Shown here: positions 52,176-62,815 of the stretch, piece after piece
How positions within the stretch are numbered: position 1 is the stretch's first letter
How the letters are laid out: every line of letters starts with the position of its first letter
Assembly (NCBI GenBank): GCA_030446745.1
Contig: JAUJMS010000015.1
Span: 1 to 62,864, forward strand
Source: Egibacteraceae bacterium
Lineage (GTDB): Bacteria > Actinomycetota > Nitriliruptoria > Euzebyales > Egibacteraceae
Length of the DNA: 62,864 bases
Reading direction: 5' to 3'
Notes under the pieces: generated by a model
What the model saw: only the letters and a program-made list of their open reading frames with translations
What the model was told of the DNA's origin: nothing
Database searches by the model: none
Made by a program: the position numbers and the translations under genes

Positions 52176-54467
52176 GTGACCGACCTTTCGACGCTCAAGC
52201 GCGTGGTGATCGGGCGCCCGCGGGCGAGCCGGGAGCTGAAACACCAGCTGCTGCCCAAGTGGATGGCGCTGCCGGTGTTCTCGTCCGACCCGATGTCGTC
52301 GGTCGCCTACGCCACCGAGGAGATGATGCTCGTCCTCGCGCTCGCGGGGGCCGGTGCCTTCTCACTGGTGCGACCGCTGTCGCTCGGCGTCGCGGCGCTG
52401 CTGATCATCGTCGTCATCAGCTACCGCCAGACGGTGCGCGCCTACCCGCGCGGCGGCGGCGCCTACATCGTGTCGCGCGAGAACCTCGGCAACGTGCCGG
52501 GGCTGACGGCGGCCAGCGCGCTGCTCATCGACTACTCGCTGACCGTCGCGGTGTCGATCGCGGCCGGCGTCGCGGCGATCATCTCGGCGGTGCCGGCGCT
52601 GGACAGTTACCGGCTGCTCGTCGCGCTCGCGTTCGTCGCCGTCGTCACGATCGCAAACCTTCGCGGCGTCAAGGAGGCCGGCCTGCTGTTCGCCGTGCCG
52701 ACCTACACCTTCGTCGCGACGATGTACGCGCTGATCCTCAGCGGGCTGGTGCAGTGCCTCGGCGGCTGCCCGCAGGCGCCGAGTGCCGGCATGCTGCTCG
52801 AGGCCGAGGCGGGGCTCGGCCTGTTCCTGGTGCTGCGCGCCTTCTCGTCCGGCGCGACGGCGCTGACCGGCGTCGAGGCGATCTCCGACGGCGTCGCGGC
52901 GTTTCGCTACCCGCAGAGCCGCAACGCCGCGGCGACCCTGGGGATCATGGGCTGCATCGCGGTGACGATGTTCCTGGGCATCAGCTTCCTCGCCACCGCG
53001 ACGAACGTCGTCGCGCGCGAGGGCGCGGAGCTGACCGTCGTCGCCGAGATCGCCGTCGCGGTGTTCGGTCGCGGCTTCGGCTTCTACCTCGTCCAGGTGG
53101 TGACCGCCGCGATCCTCATCCTCGCGGCGAACACCGCCTACGCGGACTTCCCGCGGCTCGCGTCGATCCTCGCGGGCGACCGCTTCCTGCCGCGGCAGTT
53201 CCTCGCCCGCGGCGACCGGCTGGTGTTCAGCAACGGCGTCATCGTGCTGGCGGTCAGCGCCGGGCTGCTGCTCGTCGCGTTCAACGCCGAGGTCACCCGC
53301 CTGATCCAGCTCTACGTCGTCGGGGTGTTCACCTCGTTCACCCTGTCGCAGACCGGCATGGTCCGCCGGCGGCTGCGACTGCACGACCGTGGGTGGCGCC
53401 AAGGCGCCCTGATCAGCGGCGTCGGGGCGGTGACGACCGGCGTCGTGCTGGTCGTCGTGTCGATCACGAAGTTCGCCGGCGGTGCGTGGCTGGTGATCCT
53501 CGCGATCCCGCTCGTCGTCGTCGCGATGAGCCGCATCCACCGCCACTACACCGAGGTGAGCCTGGAGCTGCGCGCCGGCGTGGCGGAGCCGGAGCCGACC
53601 CGTCCCGTCGCGATGGTCGTGCTGCTCGACCGGGTCGACGAGTCGGTCGCGCGTGCGCTGTCCTACGCGCGCGGGGCAAATCCGGCGTCGCTCGTCGCGT
53701 ACGCGGTCCCGCAGCCGGACAGCGACGTCGAACGCGACTGGGCGCAGCTCGCGCCCGACGTCACGCTGCGGCTGCTGCGCCCCGCGACCGACCGGCGCGC
53801 CGGCGACGACGTCACGGCGGCGCTCGAGCGCGAGCGGCAGGCGCGGCCGGACGCGTTCACCACCGCGCTGGTCGCCGAGACGCAGTCGGAGAACCTGCTC
53901 GAGGTCGTTCGGCGCCACCGCCTCGCGCTGCGCATCAAGTCGGGCCTCGTCGGCCGCGGCATCGCCGTCGCCAACGTCGTCGCCCCGCAGATGCCCGGCC
54001 CGTACGAGATCCGCGAGCCGGTCGAGCACCACGTCGTCGTGCTGGTCTCGGCGGTGCACAAAGCCACGATGCGCGCGCTCGCCTACGCCGAGGCGCTCGA
54101 CGCGACGTCGCGCCGGGCGTTGTCGATCAACCTCGAGACCGAGAAGTCCAACGCGATCCTCCAGCAGTGGGACGACTGGGCCTGCGCGCTGCCGCTGGAG
54201 CTCGTCGACAGCCCGTTCCGCAGCCTGGGCGAGACCGTCCGCGCCTACCTGCGCGGCTTCGAGCCCGACGGCCGGCGCACCGTCGTCAGCTGCGTCGTGC
54301 CGGAGTTCGTCCTCCCGCGGCTGGTCCACCGCCCGCTGCACAACCAGACCGCCCTGCTCATCAAGCGCGCACTGCTGTTCGAGCCCGGCGTAGTGGTCAC
54401 GAGCATCCCGTTCCACCTGTCGGCCGGCGAGCGGCGGGAACAGCCGGCACGCGCGGCGCGGCGCTGA
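52176..54467 (+). CDS. KimA/YdaO-type APC superfamily potassium permease
   Basis: 763 aa; the GTG at 52176 follows GGCAAGGAG. The N-terminus LKRVVIGRPRASRELKHQLL, then LPKWMALPVFSSDPMSSVAY and ATEEMMLVLALAG is the KimA/YdaO signature. About 12 membrane helices extend to residue 465, and a soluble C-terminal domain of about 290 residues follows. KimA is a high-affinity K+/H+ symporter controlled by c-di-AMP in Bacillus. The homologue Rv2690c lies beside ceoBC in M. tuberculosis. Substrate K+ is likely but an amino acid remains possible. No ydaO riboswitch fits in the 103-bp leader. Confidence 0.85.
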   Translation: MTDLSTLKRVVIGRPRASRELKHQLLPKWMALPVFSSDPMSSVAYATEEMMLVLALAGAGAFSLVRPLSLGVAALLIIVVISYRQTVRAYPRGGGAYIVSRENLGNVPGLTAASALLIDYSLTVAVSIAAGVAAIISAVPALDSYRLLVALAFVAVVTIANLRGVKEAGLLFAVPTYTFVATMYALILSGLVQCLGGCPQAPSAGMLLEAEAGLGLFLVLRAFSSGATALTGVEAISDGVAAFRYPQSRNAAATLGIMGCIAVTMFLGISFLATATNVVAREGAELTVVAEIAVAVFGRGFGFYLVQVVTAAILILAANTAYADFPRLASILAGDRFLPRQFLARGDRLVFSNGVIVLAVSAGLLLVAFNAEVTRLIQLYVVGVFTSFTLSQTGMVRRRLRLHDRGWRQGALISGVGAVTTGVVLVVVSITKFAGGAWLVILAIPLVVVAMSRIHRHYTEVSLELRAGVAEPEPTRPVAMVVLLDRVDESVARALSYARGANPASLVAYAVPQPDSDVERDWAQLAPDVTLRLLRPATDRRAGDDVTAALERERQARPDAFTTALVAETQSENLLEVVRRHRLALRIKSGLVGRGIAVANVVAPQMPGPYEIREPVEHHVVVLVSAVHKATMRALAYAEALDATSRRALSINLETEKSNAILQQWDDWACALPLELVDSPFRSLGETVRAYLRGFEPDGRRTVVSCVVPEFVLPRLVHRPLHNQTALLIKRALLFEPGVVVTSIPFHLSAGERREQPARAARR

Positions 54468-55141
54468 CGCCGGCGCGCGGCGCGGTGCTCACGCGCCGGC
54501 TGGCCGGCGCGGCGAGAGGCCGGCATGCGCCTCTGCGCGGGCGGCGGCGCCCCCACGGCCAGCGTCGCGACGAGCACCCGGCAGGCGCCGGCGCGCCGCA
54601 GAGCGTCGGCCGCGGCGAGCGCCGTGGCTCCGGTCGTGCGGACGTCGTCGACGAGCACCACGGCGGGCGGGACGTCCCGGCGGGCGGCGAACGTCCCCGC
54701 CGGGGAGCAGCGCCGCGCCGCCGCCGTCAGCGACGTCTGGTCGGGGCGCGCCGCGGTCCGTCGCAGCAGCGCGACCGCGTCGTCGCCCGCGAGCAGGCGC
54801 GGCACGTCGAAGCCGCGCTCGCGCCGGCGGCGCGCCGGCGCGGGGACCCACGTCAGCGGCCAGCCTGGCGGCAGCGGCAACCGCTCGCGCAGCAGCGCCC
54901 CCAGCGCCCCCGCAGCGCCGAACCGCCCCGCGACCTTCAGCCCGTGCACCGCGTCGCGGACGACGCCGTCGTAGGCGAACAGCCCCACCGCCGCCACACC
55001 GTCGGCGAGCCGCTCCCAGCCGGCCGTGGGCAGCGTCAGCGCGGCGGCCGCTGCGAGGCATGCCGGACACAGCCCGGTGTCGGTCGGCGCGCCGCACGCC
55101 GCGCAGCGGGGCGGCAGGACGAGGTCGAGCAGGCGGCCCAT
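54245..55141 (-). CDS. comF: ComF-like phosphoribosyltransferase, 3' end uncertain
   Basis: Starts at ATG 55141. An N-terminal zinc ribbon CAACG...CPAC (about 12-28), then LFAYDGVVRDAVHGLKVAGR and WVPAPARRRRERGFDVPRLL. The PRPP loop is VVLVDDVRTTGATALAAA near 185-202. ComF proteins belong to DNA uptake or nucleotide salvage and are near 230 aa; this frame continues for about 60 more codons antisense to the permease gene, with arginine-rich shadow sequence. A one-base indel near 54520 would let it stop at 54489. It follows hisG by 80 bp. Confidence 0.75.
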   Translation of the reverse strand: MGRLLDLVLPPRCAACGAPTDTGLCPACLAAAAALTLPTAGWERLADGVAAVGLFAYDGVVRDAVHGLKVAGRFGAAGALGALLRERLPLPPGWPLTWVPAPARRRRERGFDVPRLLAGDDAVALLRRTAARPDQTSLTAAARRCSPAGTFAARRDVPPAVVLVDDVRTTGATALAAADALRRAGACRVLVATLAVGAPPPAQRRMPASRRAGQPAREHRAARRRQRRAARAGCSRRSPADRWNGMLVTTTPGSNSSARLMSRAVWLCSGRWTSRGRTNSGTTQLTTVRRPSGSKPRR

Positions 55142-55221
55142 CGGCCGCGACGGTACGGCAGCGCGCGGTGCCGCGGCGCCGGCGGCGCGCGCCGGCAGTG
55201 GACGACGAGCCTCGGCGTGGC

Positions 55222-56082
55222 TCAGGCCAGCAGCGCCTGTGGCTGCAGCGCGACGATCCCGGTCGCACCGAGGGCGCGCAGGTCGCCGAGGCGCTGCCAC
55301 AGGTCGGCGGCGGCGACGACGAAGTGCACCGCGACGAGGTCGGAGCGCCCCGCCAGCGGCAGCACCGTCGGCGCCGCCAACCCGGGAAACACCGTGCGCA
55401 GGTCGTCGAGCCGCTCGCGGGGGACGTGGAGCATGACGTAGCGGTGGTGGCGTGCGGCGAGCACCGCGTCCAGGCGCAGGCTCACGTCGTCGAGCACCGG
55501 CGTGTCGCCCCGGCGAACCCACAGCGCCTGGCAGGCGGCGATCACCTCCAGCACGCGCAGACGGTTCGTCGCGAGGCTCGTGCCGGTCTCGCGCAGGTCG
55601 ACGATCGCGTCAGCGAGCCCGGCGGCGCACACGCCCTCCAGCGAGCCGCCCATCGGCACGACAGTGACGTCCACACTCTTGCCGGCGAAGAAGCGCGCCG
55701 TGAGCTGCGGCAGGTGCGTCGCGACGACGGCGCCGGCGAGGTCGGCGACGCCGCCGCGCCCGTCGTCGTCGCGGCTGGCGACGACGAGATCCGAGCGGCT
55801 GAAGCCCAGCGGCACCGCGGGCAAGTCGTCCAGGCCGTGCTCAGCGACGATGTCGGTGGCGAGAAACGCGGCGTCGAGCTGACCCGCCGCGAGCGCCGCC
55901 GCCGCGTCACGTGGGCGCATCTCGATCAGTTCGAGCGCCCCGACCGCGGCGATCGAGCCGGCGCCGTGCAGCATCGAGGTGGTGTAGCCGGCGGCGGACA
56001 GCAGTGCCAGGCAGTCGTCGCGCAGCCGTCCCTTCGACGGCACGCCGACCCGCGCGATTCCCGCCCGCCGCGTGGCGGTCAT
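55222..56082 (-). CDS. hisG: ATP phosphoribosyltransferase (long form)
   Basis: 286 aa from an ATG at 56082, overlapping the hisE stop (ATGA). VGVPSKGRLRDDCLALLSAAGY opens the catalytic domain, then DAAFLATDIVAEHGLDDLPA, and the PRPP loop DAIVDLRETGTSLATNRLR. The C-terminal 75 residues form the ACT-like histidine-binding domain (HRYVMLHVPRERLDDL). It catalyses the first step of histidine synthesis. Complete. Confidence 0.95.
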   Translation of the reverse strand: MTATRRAGIARVGVPSKGRLRDDCLALLSAAGYTTSMLHGAGSIAAVGALELIEMRPRDAAAALAAGQLDAAFLATDIVAEHGLDDLPAVPLGFSRSDLVVASRDDDGRGGVADLAGAVVATHLPQLTARFFAGKSVDVTVVPMGGSLEGVCAAGLADAIVDLRETGTSLATNRLRVLEVIAACQALWVRRGDTPVLDDVSLRLDAVLAARHHRYVMLHVPRERLDDLRTVFPGLAAPTVLPLAGRSDLVAVHFVVAAADLWQRLGDLRALGATGIVALQPQALLA

Positions 56083-56366
56083 CGCCGGCGTGCCGTCAGC
56101 TCGGCGAGCACCGACTCCAGCGGCACGTCGGCGCCGACGAGACCGGCGAGGACGTGGAACAGCAGGTCGGCCGCCTCCTCCACGGCGCGCTGCGCGTCGA
56201 AGCCCGCGTCGCGAGGGCGCCCCAGCTCGAGGCACAACTCGAAGGCCTCCTCCATGATCTTGCGGCACGCCAGGTCCGGGTCGGCGAGCAGCGTCGCGGC
56301 GTACGAGCCGGCGGGCGCGGCGACCTTGCGGTCGCGCAGGACGGCCTCGAGCTCCGCGAGGGACAC
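56079..56366 (-). CDS. hisE: Phosphoribosyl-ATP pyrophosphohydrolase
   Basis: 95 aa from a GTG at 56366. CRKIMEEAFELCLELGR and RAVEEAADLLFHVLAGLVGA are the two helices carrying the Mg-binding E/D residues of the MazG-like HisE fold. It converts PR-ATP to PR-AMP, the second histidine step. It lies 6 nt after ahcY and overlaps hisG by 4 nt, so ahcY-hisE-hisG form one unit. hisI is not adjacent. Confidence 0.95.
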   Translation of the reverse strand: MSLAELEAVLRDRKVAAPAGSYAATLLADPDLACRKIMEEAFELCLELGRPRDAGFDAQRAVEEAADLLFHVLAGLVGADVPLESVLAELTARRR

Positions 56367-56372
56367 GGGGGC

Positions 56373-58800
<2,428 letters not shown>

Positions 58801-58801
<1 letters not shown>

Positions 58802-58986
58802 TACGGCGCCCCGCGCCGCTGCGGGCGCGTCGCCTCCTCGACGAGCATGACGGGGATGTCGTCGCGCACGGGGTAGTGCAGCCCGCAGGCGGTGCAGATG
58901 ATGAGGTGGCGGCGGTCCTTGTACTCGACCTGCCCGTGGCAGTCGGGGCAGACGAGCAGCTCGACGAGGGCGGCGTCGACGGCCAT
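58801..58986 (-). CDS. Trm112-like zinc protein
   Basis: 61 aa from an ATG at 58986. [13 protein letters not shown], then [20 protein letters not shown] is the Trm112/UPF0434 zinc ribbon with CPxC and CTxC pairs. Such proteins activate methyltransferases or accompany glycan genes. It sits between manB and the SIS isomerase and overlaps the latter by 1 nt. Confidence 0.92.
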
Positions 58987-58997
58987 GGCTGGTGCTC

Positions 58998-60338
58998 CTA
59001 GTCGCGGATGAGGTCGAGCACGCGGTCGCGCACGCGCGCCATGGCGGGCGCGTCGTCGGCCTCGACGTTGAGCCGCAGCAGCGGCTCGGTGTTCGACGGC
59101 CGCAGGTTGAACCACCAGCCGTCGCCGGTCACGGTCAGCCCGTCGGTCCAGTCGCACTCGCCGGCGTCGGCGTGCGCGGCGGCGACCCGCTCCAGCGCCG
59201 CTCCCGGGTCGGCCACGACGGTGTTGAGCTCACCGGACGCGGCGTAGCGGTCGTAGGGCGCGACGAGCGCCGACAGCGTGCCGCCGGCGTCGGACAGCGC
59301 CTCGAGCAGGATGACGGCGGCGATGAGTCCCGAGTCGGCGCGGAAGTTGTCCCGGAAGTAGTAGTGGCCGGAGTGCTCGCCGGCGAAGACCGCCCCGGTC
59401 TGTTTCATCACCGCCTTGATGAACGAGTGGCCGACCCGGGTCCGGACCGGGTTACCGCCGGCCGCGGCGATCGTCTCCGGGACGGTGCGCGAGCAGATGA
59501 GGTTGTACAGGACCGTCGCGCCAGGGTTGCGTTCGAGCAGCGCCCGCGCGATGACCGCGGTGACCAGCGACGGGCTGACCGCCTGACCGTGCTCGTCGAT
59601 GCAGAAGACCCGATCGGCGTCGCCGTCGAACGCGAGCCCGAGGTCGCAGTCCTGCGCGACGACGGTGCGCTGGAGGTCCACGAGGTTCTCGGGCTCGATC
59701 GGGTTGGCGGGGTGGTTGGGGAAGCTGCCGTCGAGCTCGAAGAACAGCGGCACCAGCTCGACCGACAACCCGTCGAACACCGCGGGGACGACGAGACCGG
59801 CCATGCCGTTGCCGGCGTCGACCGCGACCTTCAACGGCCGCAACGCCCCGAGGTCGGCGAAGCCGCGGACGTGGTCGGCGTACTCCCCCAGCAGGTCGGC
59901 GCTGCGCGCGCCGCCCTCGCGCGACGCGGCGGGGAAGTCGCCGGCGGCGGCGCGGTCGCGGATCTCCGCGAGCCCCGTGTCGATGGCGACCGGTTCCGCG
60001 CCGGCGCGGCACAGCTTCAACCCGTTGTACGCCGCCGGGTTGTGGCTCGCCGTCCACATCGCCCCCGGCAGACCCAACCGGCCGGAGGCGTAGTACAGCA
60101 GGTCCGTCGACGCCAGGCCGAGGTCGACGGTGTCGACCCCCTGGGCGCGCACGCCCGCCATGAACGCCTCGGCGAGCTCGACGCCCGACGGGCGCATGTC
60201 GCGCGCCACGACGACGGCCTCGCCGTGCAGCGCGACGGCGGCGGCGCGCCCGAGGCGCCGCGCGACGTCGGCGTCGAGCTGCTCGCCGACGACGCCACGC
60301 ACGTCGTAGGCCTTGACGATCGAGGCGAGGTCTCCCAT
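58998..60338 (-). CDS. manB: Phosphomannomutase/phosphoglucomutase
   Basis: 446 aa from an ATG at 60338. KAYDVRG at 9-15 opens the family. TASHNP at 96-101 places phospho-serine S98, and DGDADR at 238-243 binds Mg2+. [11 protein letters not shown] is the sugar-binding loop, and [15 protein letters not shown] the phosphate site. It converts mannose-6-P to mannose-1-P (or the glucose equivalents) for glycan synthesis. First gene of the manB-Trm112-SIS operon. Complete. Confidence 0.95.
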   Translation of the reverse strand: MGDLASIVKAYDVRGVVGEQLDADVARRLGRAAAVALHGEAVVVARDMRPSGVELAEAFMAGVRAQGVDTVDLGLASTDLLYYASGRLGLPGAMWTASHNPAAYNGLKLCRAGAEPVAIDTGLAEIRDRAAAGDFPAASREGGARSADLLGEYADHVRGFADLGALRPLKVAVDAGNGMAGLVVPAVFDGLSVELVPLFFELDGSFPNHPANPIEPENLVDLQRTVVAQDCDLGLAFDGDADRVFCIDEHGQAVSPSLVTAVIARALLERNPGATVLYNLICSRTVPETIAAAGGNPVRTRVGHSFIKAVMKQTGAVFAGEHSGHYYFRDNFRADSGLIAAVILLEALSDAGGTLSALVAPYDRYAASGELNTVVADPGAALERVAAAHADAGECDWTDGLTVTGDGWWFNLRPSNTEPLLRLNVEADDAPAMARVRDRVLDLIRD

Positions 60339-60374
60339 GCACCGCTCCTGCGGTCGGCGCCCTGCGGTGCGGGC

Positions 60375-60380
60375 ATCCTA
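60375..60380 (-). promoter_or_regulatory. -10 element TAGGAT of manB
   Basis: TAGGAT on the minus strand, 36 nt before the manB ATG, with CAGGAG between them as ribosome site. Confidence 0.45.
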
Positions 60381-60527
60381 CGCGGCGCGGTCGACGCGGC
60401 CGCCGGCCGCGACGGCGGGCATGGTGACGGCGCCGGTTCCGCGGGGGGTGCGGACCCGGCGCCGTCGGGCGCGGCGGGCTCGGGCGGCGCCGCTCGGTCG
60501 GCGCGCCGTGCGCCGGCGCCGGTTTTG

Positions 60528-60563
60528 CTGGCCCGGACCACGTGAGACACGTGCCCGGGCCAG
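60528..60563. terminator. Two-part hairpin between the zinc-ribbon gene and manB
   Basis: Outer arms CTGGCCCGG (60528-60536) and CCGGGCCAG (60555-60563), inner arms CACGTG (60539-60544 and 60548-60553), and an AGA loop. It begins 12 nt after the zinc-ribbon stop. Four T residues precede it on the plus strand, so on the minus strand there is no U-run. Confidence 0.5.
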
Positions 60564-60574
60564 GAGAAGGGGTG

Positions 60575-60748
60575 CTAGCCGGCCACCTTCGTCAGCACGT
60601 CCGGCAGGGTGATGACCGTGCCCGCGGTGGCGTCACGCCACCAGCGGTGCTCGCAGGCGCGGCAGTGGGCGAAGTCGACGGCGTCGCCGCGCACGGTCAG
60701 TGCCACGGTCACGAGATTGGTCGAGCTGCACTTCTCGCACGCGGCCAT
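60575..60748 (-). CDS. Small zinc-ribbon protein
   Basis: 57 aa from an ATG at 60748 with CAGGAG upstream; a longer form to 60781 lacks a ribosome site. CEKC near the start and CRAC at about 29-32 form a four-cysteine zinc ribbon (MAACEKCSSTNLVTVALTV, then HCRACEHRWW). The end is a short hydrophobic helix. It resembles TFIIS/rubredoxin-like single-ribbon proteins. Function unknown. Confidence 0.75.
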   Translation of the reverse strand: MAACEKCSSTNLVTVALTVRGDAVDFAHCRACEHRWWRDATAGTVITLPDVLTKVAG

Positions 60749-60864
60749 CGGCGGGCTCCTGTCCGGGTTCGTTTCCGTCAAGGAGATGATCGGTCCCGGC
60801 CGCCGCGTTGCCCATGGCGCGTTGGAGCCATCTTTCGGGTCGAGATGAACTAGTCCGCCCGTCG

Positions 60865-61200
60865 TCAGGGGGTGGCCGCGCCGGAGCGCAGCGCGTCGTC
60901 GGCGGCGAGCAGCCGCCGCACGTCGGCCGGCAGCTCACGGCCGATGTACTGGGAACGGGAGCGCCCGCCCTCCTTCCAGTACGCGTACCAGTACGGGCCG
61001 TGGGGGCAGCGGGCGCAGCCCTTCCCGCAGCGCACGCTGGTGCGCCGATAGCTGACCGTCGGGACGCCGGGGACGTCGGTCAGCTCGACGAGGGGCCCCT
61101 CGGAGCCGATGAGCAGGCCGCGGACGAGGATGAGCAGCCGGCGTAGCTGGTACTCGTCCAAGCGGCGGACCAGCGCGACAAGGTCGCGCGACAGGCTCAC
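60865..61200 (-). CDS. DUF6788-like zinc-motif protein
   Basis: 111 aa from a GTG at 61200. An N-terminal helix (LVALVRRLDEYQLRRLLILV) is followed by RCGKGCARCPHGPYWYAYWK and GGRSRSQYIGRELPADVRRL, the signature of DUF6788. These small proteins turn up near recombinases and in accessory regions, and their function is unknown. Here it lies alone between housekeeping genes, which may mark a small insertion. Confidence 0.75.
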   Translation of the reverse strand: MSLSRDLVALVRRLDEYQLRRLLILVRGLLIGSEGPLVELTDVPGVPTVSYRRTSVRCGKGCARCPHGPYWYAYWKEGGRSRSQYIGRELPADVRRLLAADDALRSGAATP

Positions 61201-61257
61201 CCCGCCATCCGCCGTACATAAGAAGTCACAGCGCCGACAGTCAAGGCTTGAGTCCGG

Positions 61258-62073
61258 TCAGCCGCGCGGTCCCCGGCGGCGCGAACCCGCCCGCGCGATC
61301 GACACGACCACGGCGTCTGTGACGAGTTCGTCGGCGCCGAGATCGTCGGCCGCGAGCGGGTCGACCGGCATGACGAGCTGTCCGTCCAGCGGGCGGTCCG
61401 GCGGCGACGTCCAGGCGCGTTCGACGGCGGCGCCCGGGGCGAGCTCGCGACTGGGCACCGGGACGGCGCCGTGCAACGGGAGCGCGCCGGGCGCCAAGCA
61501 TCCGGCCGCGTCGGCGCGCTGCGCTCCTGTCGCGGGATGCGCCCGAGGGGCGACCGCTGGAAGGTAGGCCGGTTCGGATGGGGCGTTCGGGCCGCCAGGC
61601 GCCGGCGCGGACGTGACGTGCGGGCGCGCCGGCGTCGGCGCGGGGACTGGACGCGCCGGGATGGTGGCACTCACCTCCGCCGCCAGGCGCGGCAGCTCCA
61701 ACGCGAGCCGGGCGTAGCGGCTGCCACCGACGCCGGCGCCCACCGGCACCCCGCCGCCGCCGGTTTCGTCGTCGGCGGTGGCGGTGGCGGTGGCCGGCTC
61801 GGTCGGCTCGCGGCGCCGGGCAGCCGCTTCGGCGCGGTCGTGCGCGGACGGCTCGACGACGGCGGGGCGGTCGATGCGGTCGTCGACGCGCTCCCAGCCA
61901 CGCGGCACGGTCAGCGCGTCCGCGTGGTGAGGGCACAGGTCGTACAGCGACGGCTCCGGCGCGGCGCACAGGTCGAGCAGCCACACCTGGCGGGTGGCGT
62001 AGCGGTAGGACAGCGACGCGGCGGCCGGCCAACGACAGCCGGTCTTCGCGCAGGTGCGAAGCGTGTCGGGCAT
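61258..62073 (-). CDS. DUF3499 protein with an unusual long tail
   Basis: 271 aa; the ATG at 62073 is chosen because TACGGT lies exactly 7 nt upstream (leaderless). Residues 1-70 are DUF3499: TCAKTGCRWPAAASLSYRYA, then PSLYDLCPHHADALTVPRGW, with paired Cys/His residues that probably bind zinc. The family is normally about 120-150 aa; here about 190 extra residues, rich in alanine and proline, follow, ending VVVSIARAGSRRRG. It corresponds to Rv3258c next to manB. Function unknown. Confidence 0.85.
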   Translation of the reverse strand: MPDTLRTCAKTGCRWPAAASLSYRYATRQVWLLDLCAAPEPSLYDLCPHHADALTVPRGWERVDDRIDRPAVVEPSAHDRAEAAARRREPTEPATATATADDETGGGGVPVGAGVGGSRYARLALELPRLAAEVSATIPARPVPAPTPARPHVTSAPAPGGPNAPSEPAYLPAVAPRAHPATGAQRADAAGCLAPGALPLHGAVPVPSRELAPGAAVERAWTSPPDRPLDGQLVMPVDPLAADDLGADELVTDAVVVSIARAGSRRRGPRG

Positions 62074-62080
62074 GCGCGGC

Positions 62081-62086
62081 ACCGTA
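62081..62086 (-). promoter_or_regulatory. -10 element TACGGT of the DUF3499 gene
   Basis: TACGGT on the minus strand, 7 nt from the ATG at 62073. Likely leaderless. Confidence 0.5.
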
Positions 62087-62188
62087 GTCGAGGCGCGGTC
62101 GATTTCCGCGGAACCAGCGCCGGCGTCGCCGAGCGCGCCCTGGGCGGAAGTGCGGCCCCTCGCCGGACCGCGTGGCGGCGAATCGCCC

Positions 62189-62194
62189 TAGGCT
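62189..62194 (+). promoter_or_regulatory. -10 element TAGGCT of the zincin-like gene
   Basis: TAGGCT, 27 nt before the ATG at 62222, with GAGGAG as ribosome site between. Divergent from the DUF3499 promoter about 100 bp to the left. Confidence 0.45.
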
Positions 62195-62221
62195 GTCCCT
62201 GCCGCCCCGCGACGAGGAGCC

Positions 62222-62614
62222 ATGCGCAGCGACCGCCACGGACGCGCCACCCGTGCCGACAACGACCGCCGGCGCCGCCCCCACGACGGCTTCCGCGTGC
62301 GCGACGCGGCGCGGTTCGCGACGGTCGTCGAGGACGCCATCGCGACGCTGCCGCCGCGGCTGGCCGACCCGCTCGACGACGCCGACGTCCTCGTCGACGA
62401 CGTGCCGCCGCCGGCGGCGACGCACCCGGACGGCAGCGTCGTGCTCGCCGTCTTCAGGCCGCCGCGGCTGACGGTGTACCGCCGGCCGCTGGAGGGGCGT
62501 GCCGAAAGCCGGGGCGATCTCGAGGAGGTCGTCCGTCTCGCGGTCGGCGAGGCGGTCGCGTTCGCGCTCGGCCTGCACGACGACCTCGACGACCTCTACG
62601 ACGACGAGGAGTGA
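62222..62614 (+). CDS. Zincin-like metallopeptidase family protein lacking HExxH
   Basis: 130 aa from an ATG at 62222. FRVRDAARFATVVEDAIATL, then DADVLVDDVPPP, then LTVYRRPLE match the small actinobacterial MMP/zincin family that lies divergent from DUF3499 (Rv3259-like). Where that family has VxHExxHHxGI, this protein reads RLAVGEAVAFALGLHDDLDD. The first His is Gly and the other zinc ligand is missing. It is therefore probably catalytically dead, and may keep a binding role. Length is otherwise normal. Confidence 0.7.
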   Translation: MRSDRHGRATRADNDRRRRPHDGFRVRDAARFATVVEDAIATLPPRLADPLDDADVLVDDVPPPAATHPDGSVVLAVFRPPRLTVYRRPLEGRAESRGDLEEVVRLAVGEAVAFALGLHDDLDDLYDDEE

Positions 62615-62815
62615 TCAGCCCTCGTCCAGCGGCGCGAGGTCGAGCGGATCGGGCGTCGGAGCGGCCGTCGGCGCGGCGGCACGGGTCGACAGTGTCGGGG
62701 CGCGCCGCACCGCCCGCCGGCGGCGCGGGCCGCGCCACCCCCTCACCCGCACGCCGACCGACGTCCCCCCGCGCGACGGCGTGCCGGGGGACAGCGACAG
62801 GATGCCGGCGCCCAC
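62615..62815 (-). CDS. Possible small arginine/proline-rich ORF at the right edge
   Basis: 66 aa from a GTG at 62815, GGGGGA upstream. The composition (arginine-rich middle, then TAAPTPDPLDLAPLDEG) is weakly protein-like at its end only. It could be the tail of a gene entering from the right, since no stop was seen upstream in this frame before the window ends. No family recognised. Confidence 0.3.
   Translation of the reverse strand: MGAGILSLSPGTPSRGGTSVGVRVRGWRGPRRRRAVRRAPTLSTRAAAPTAAPTPDPLDLAPLDEG

Noticed and set aside
51404..55441. 1,345-codon plus-strand ORF
   Set aside because: It runs antisense to trkA, then out of frame through the permease and antisense to comF; the recognisable KimA protein is in another frame from 52176.
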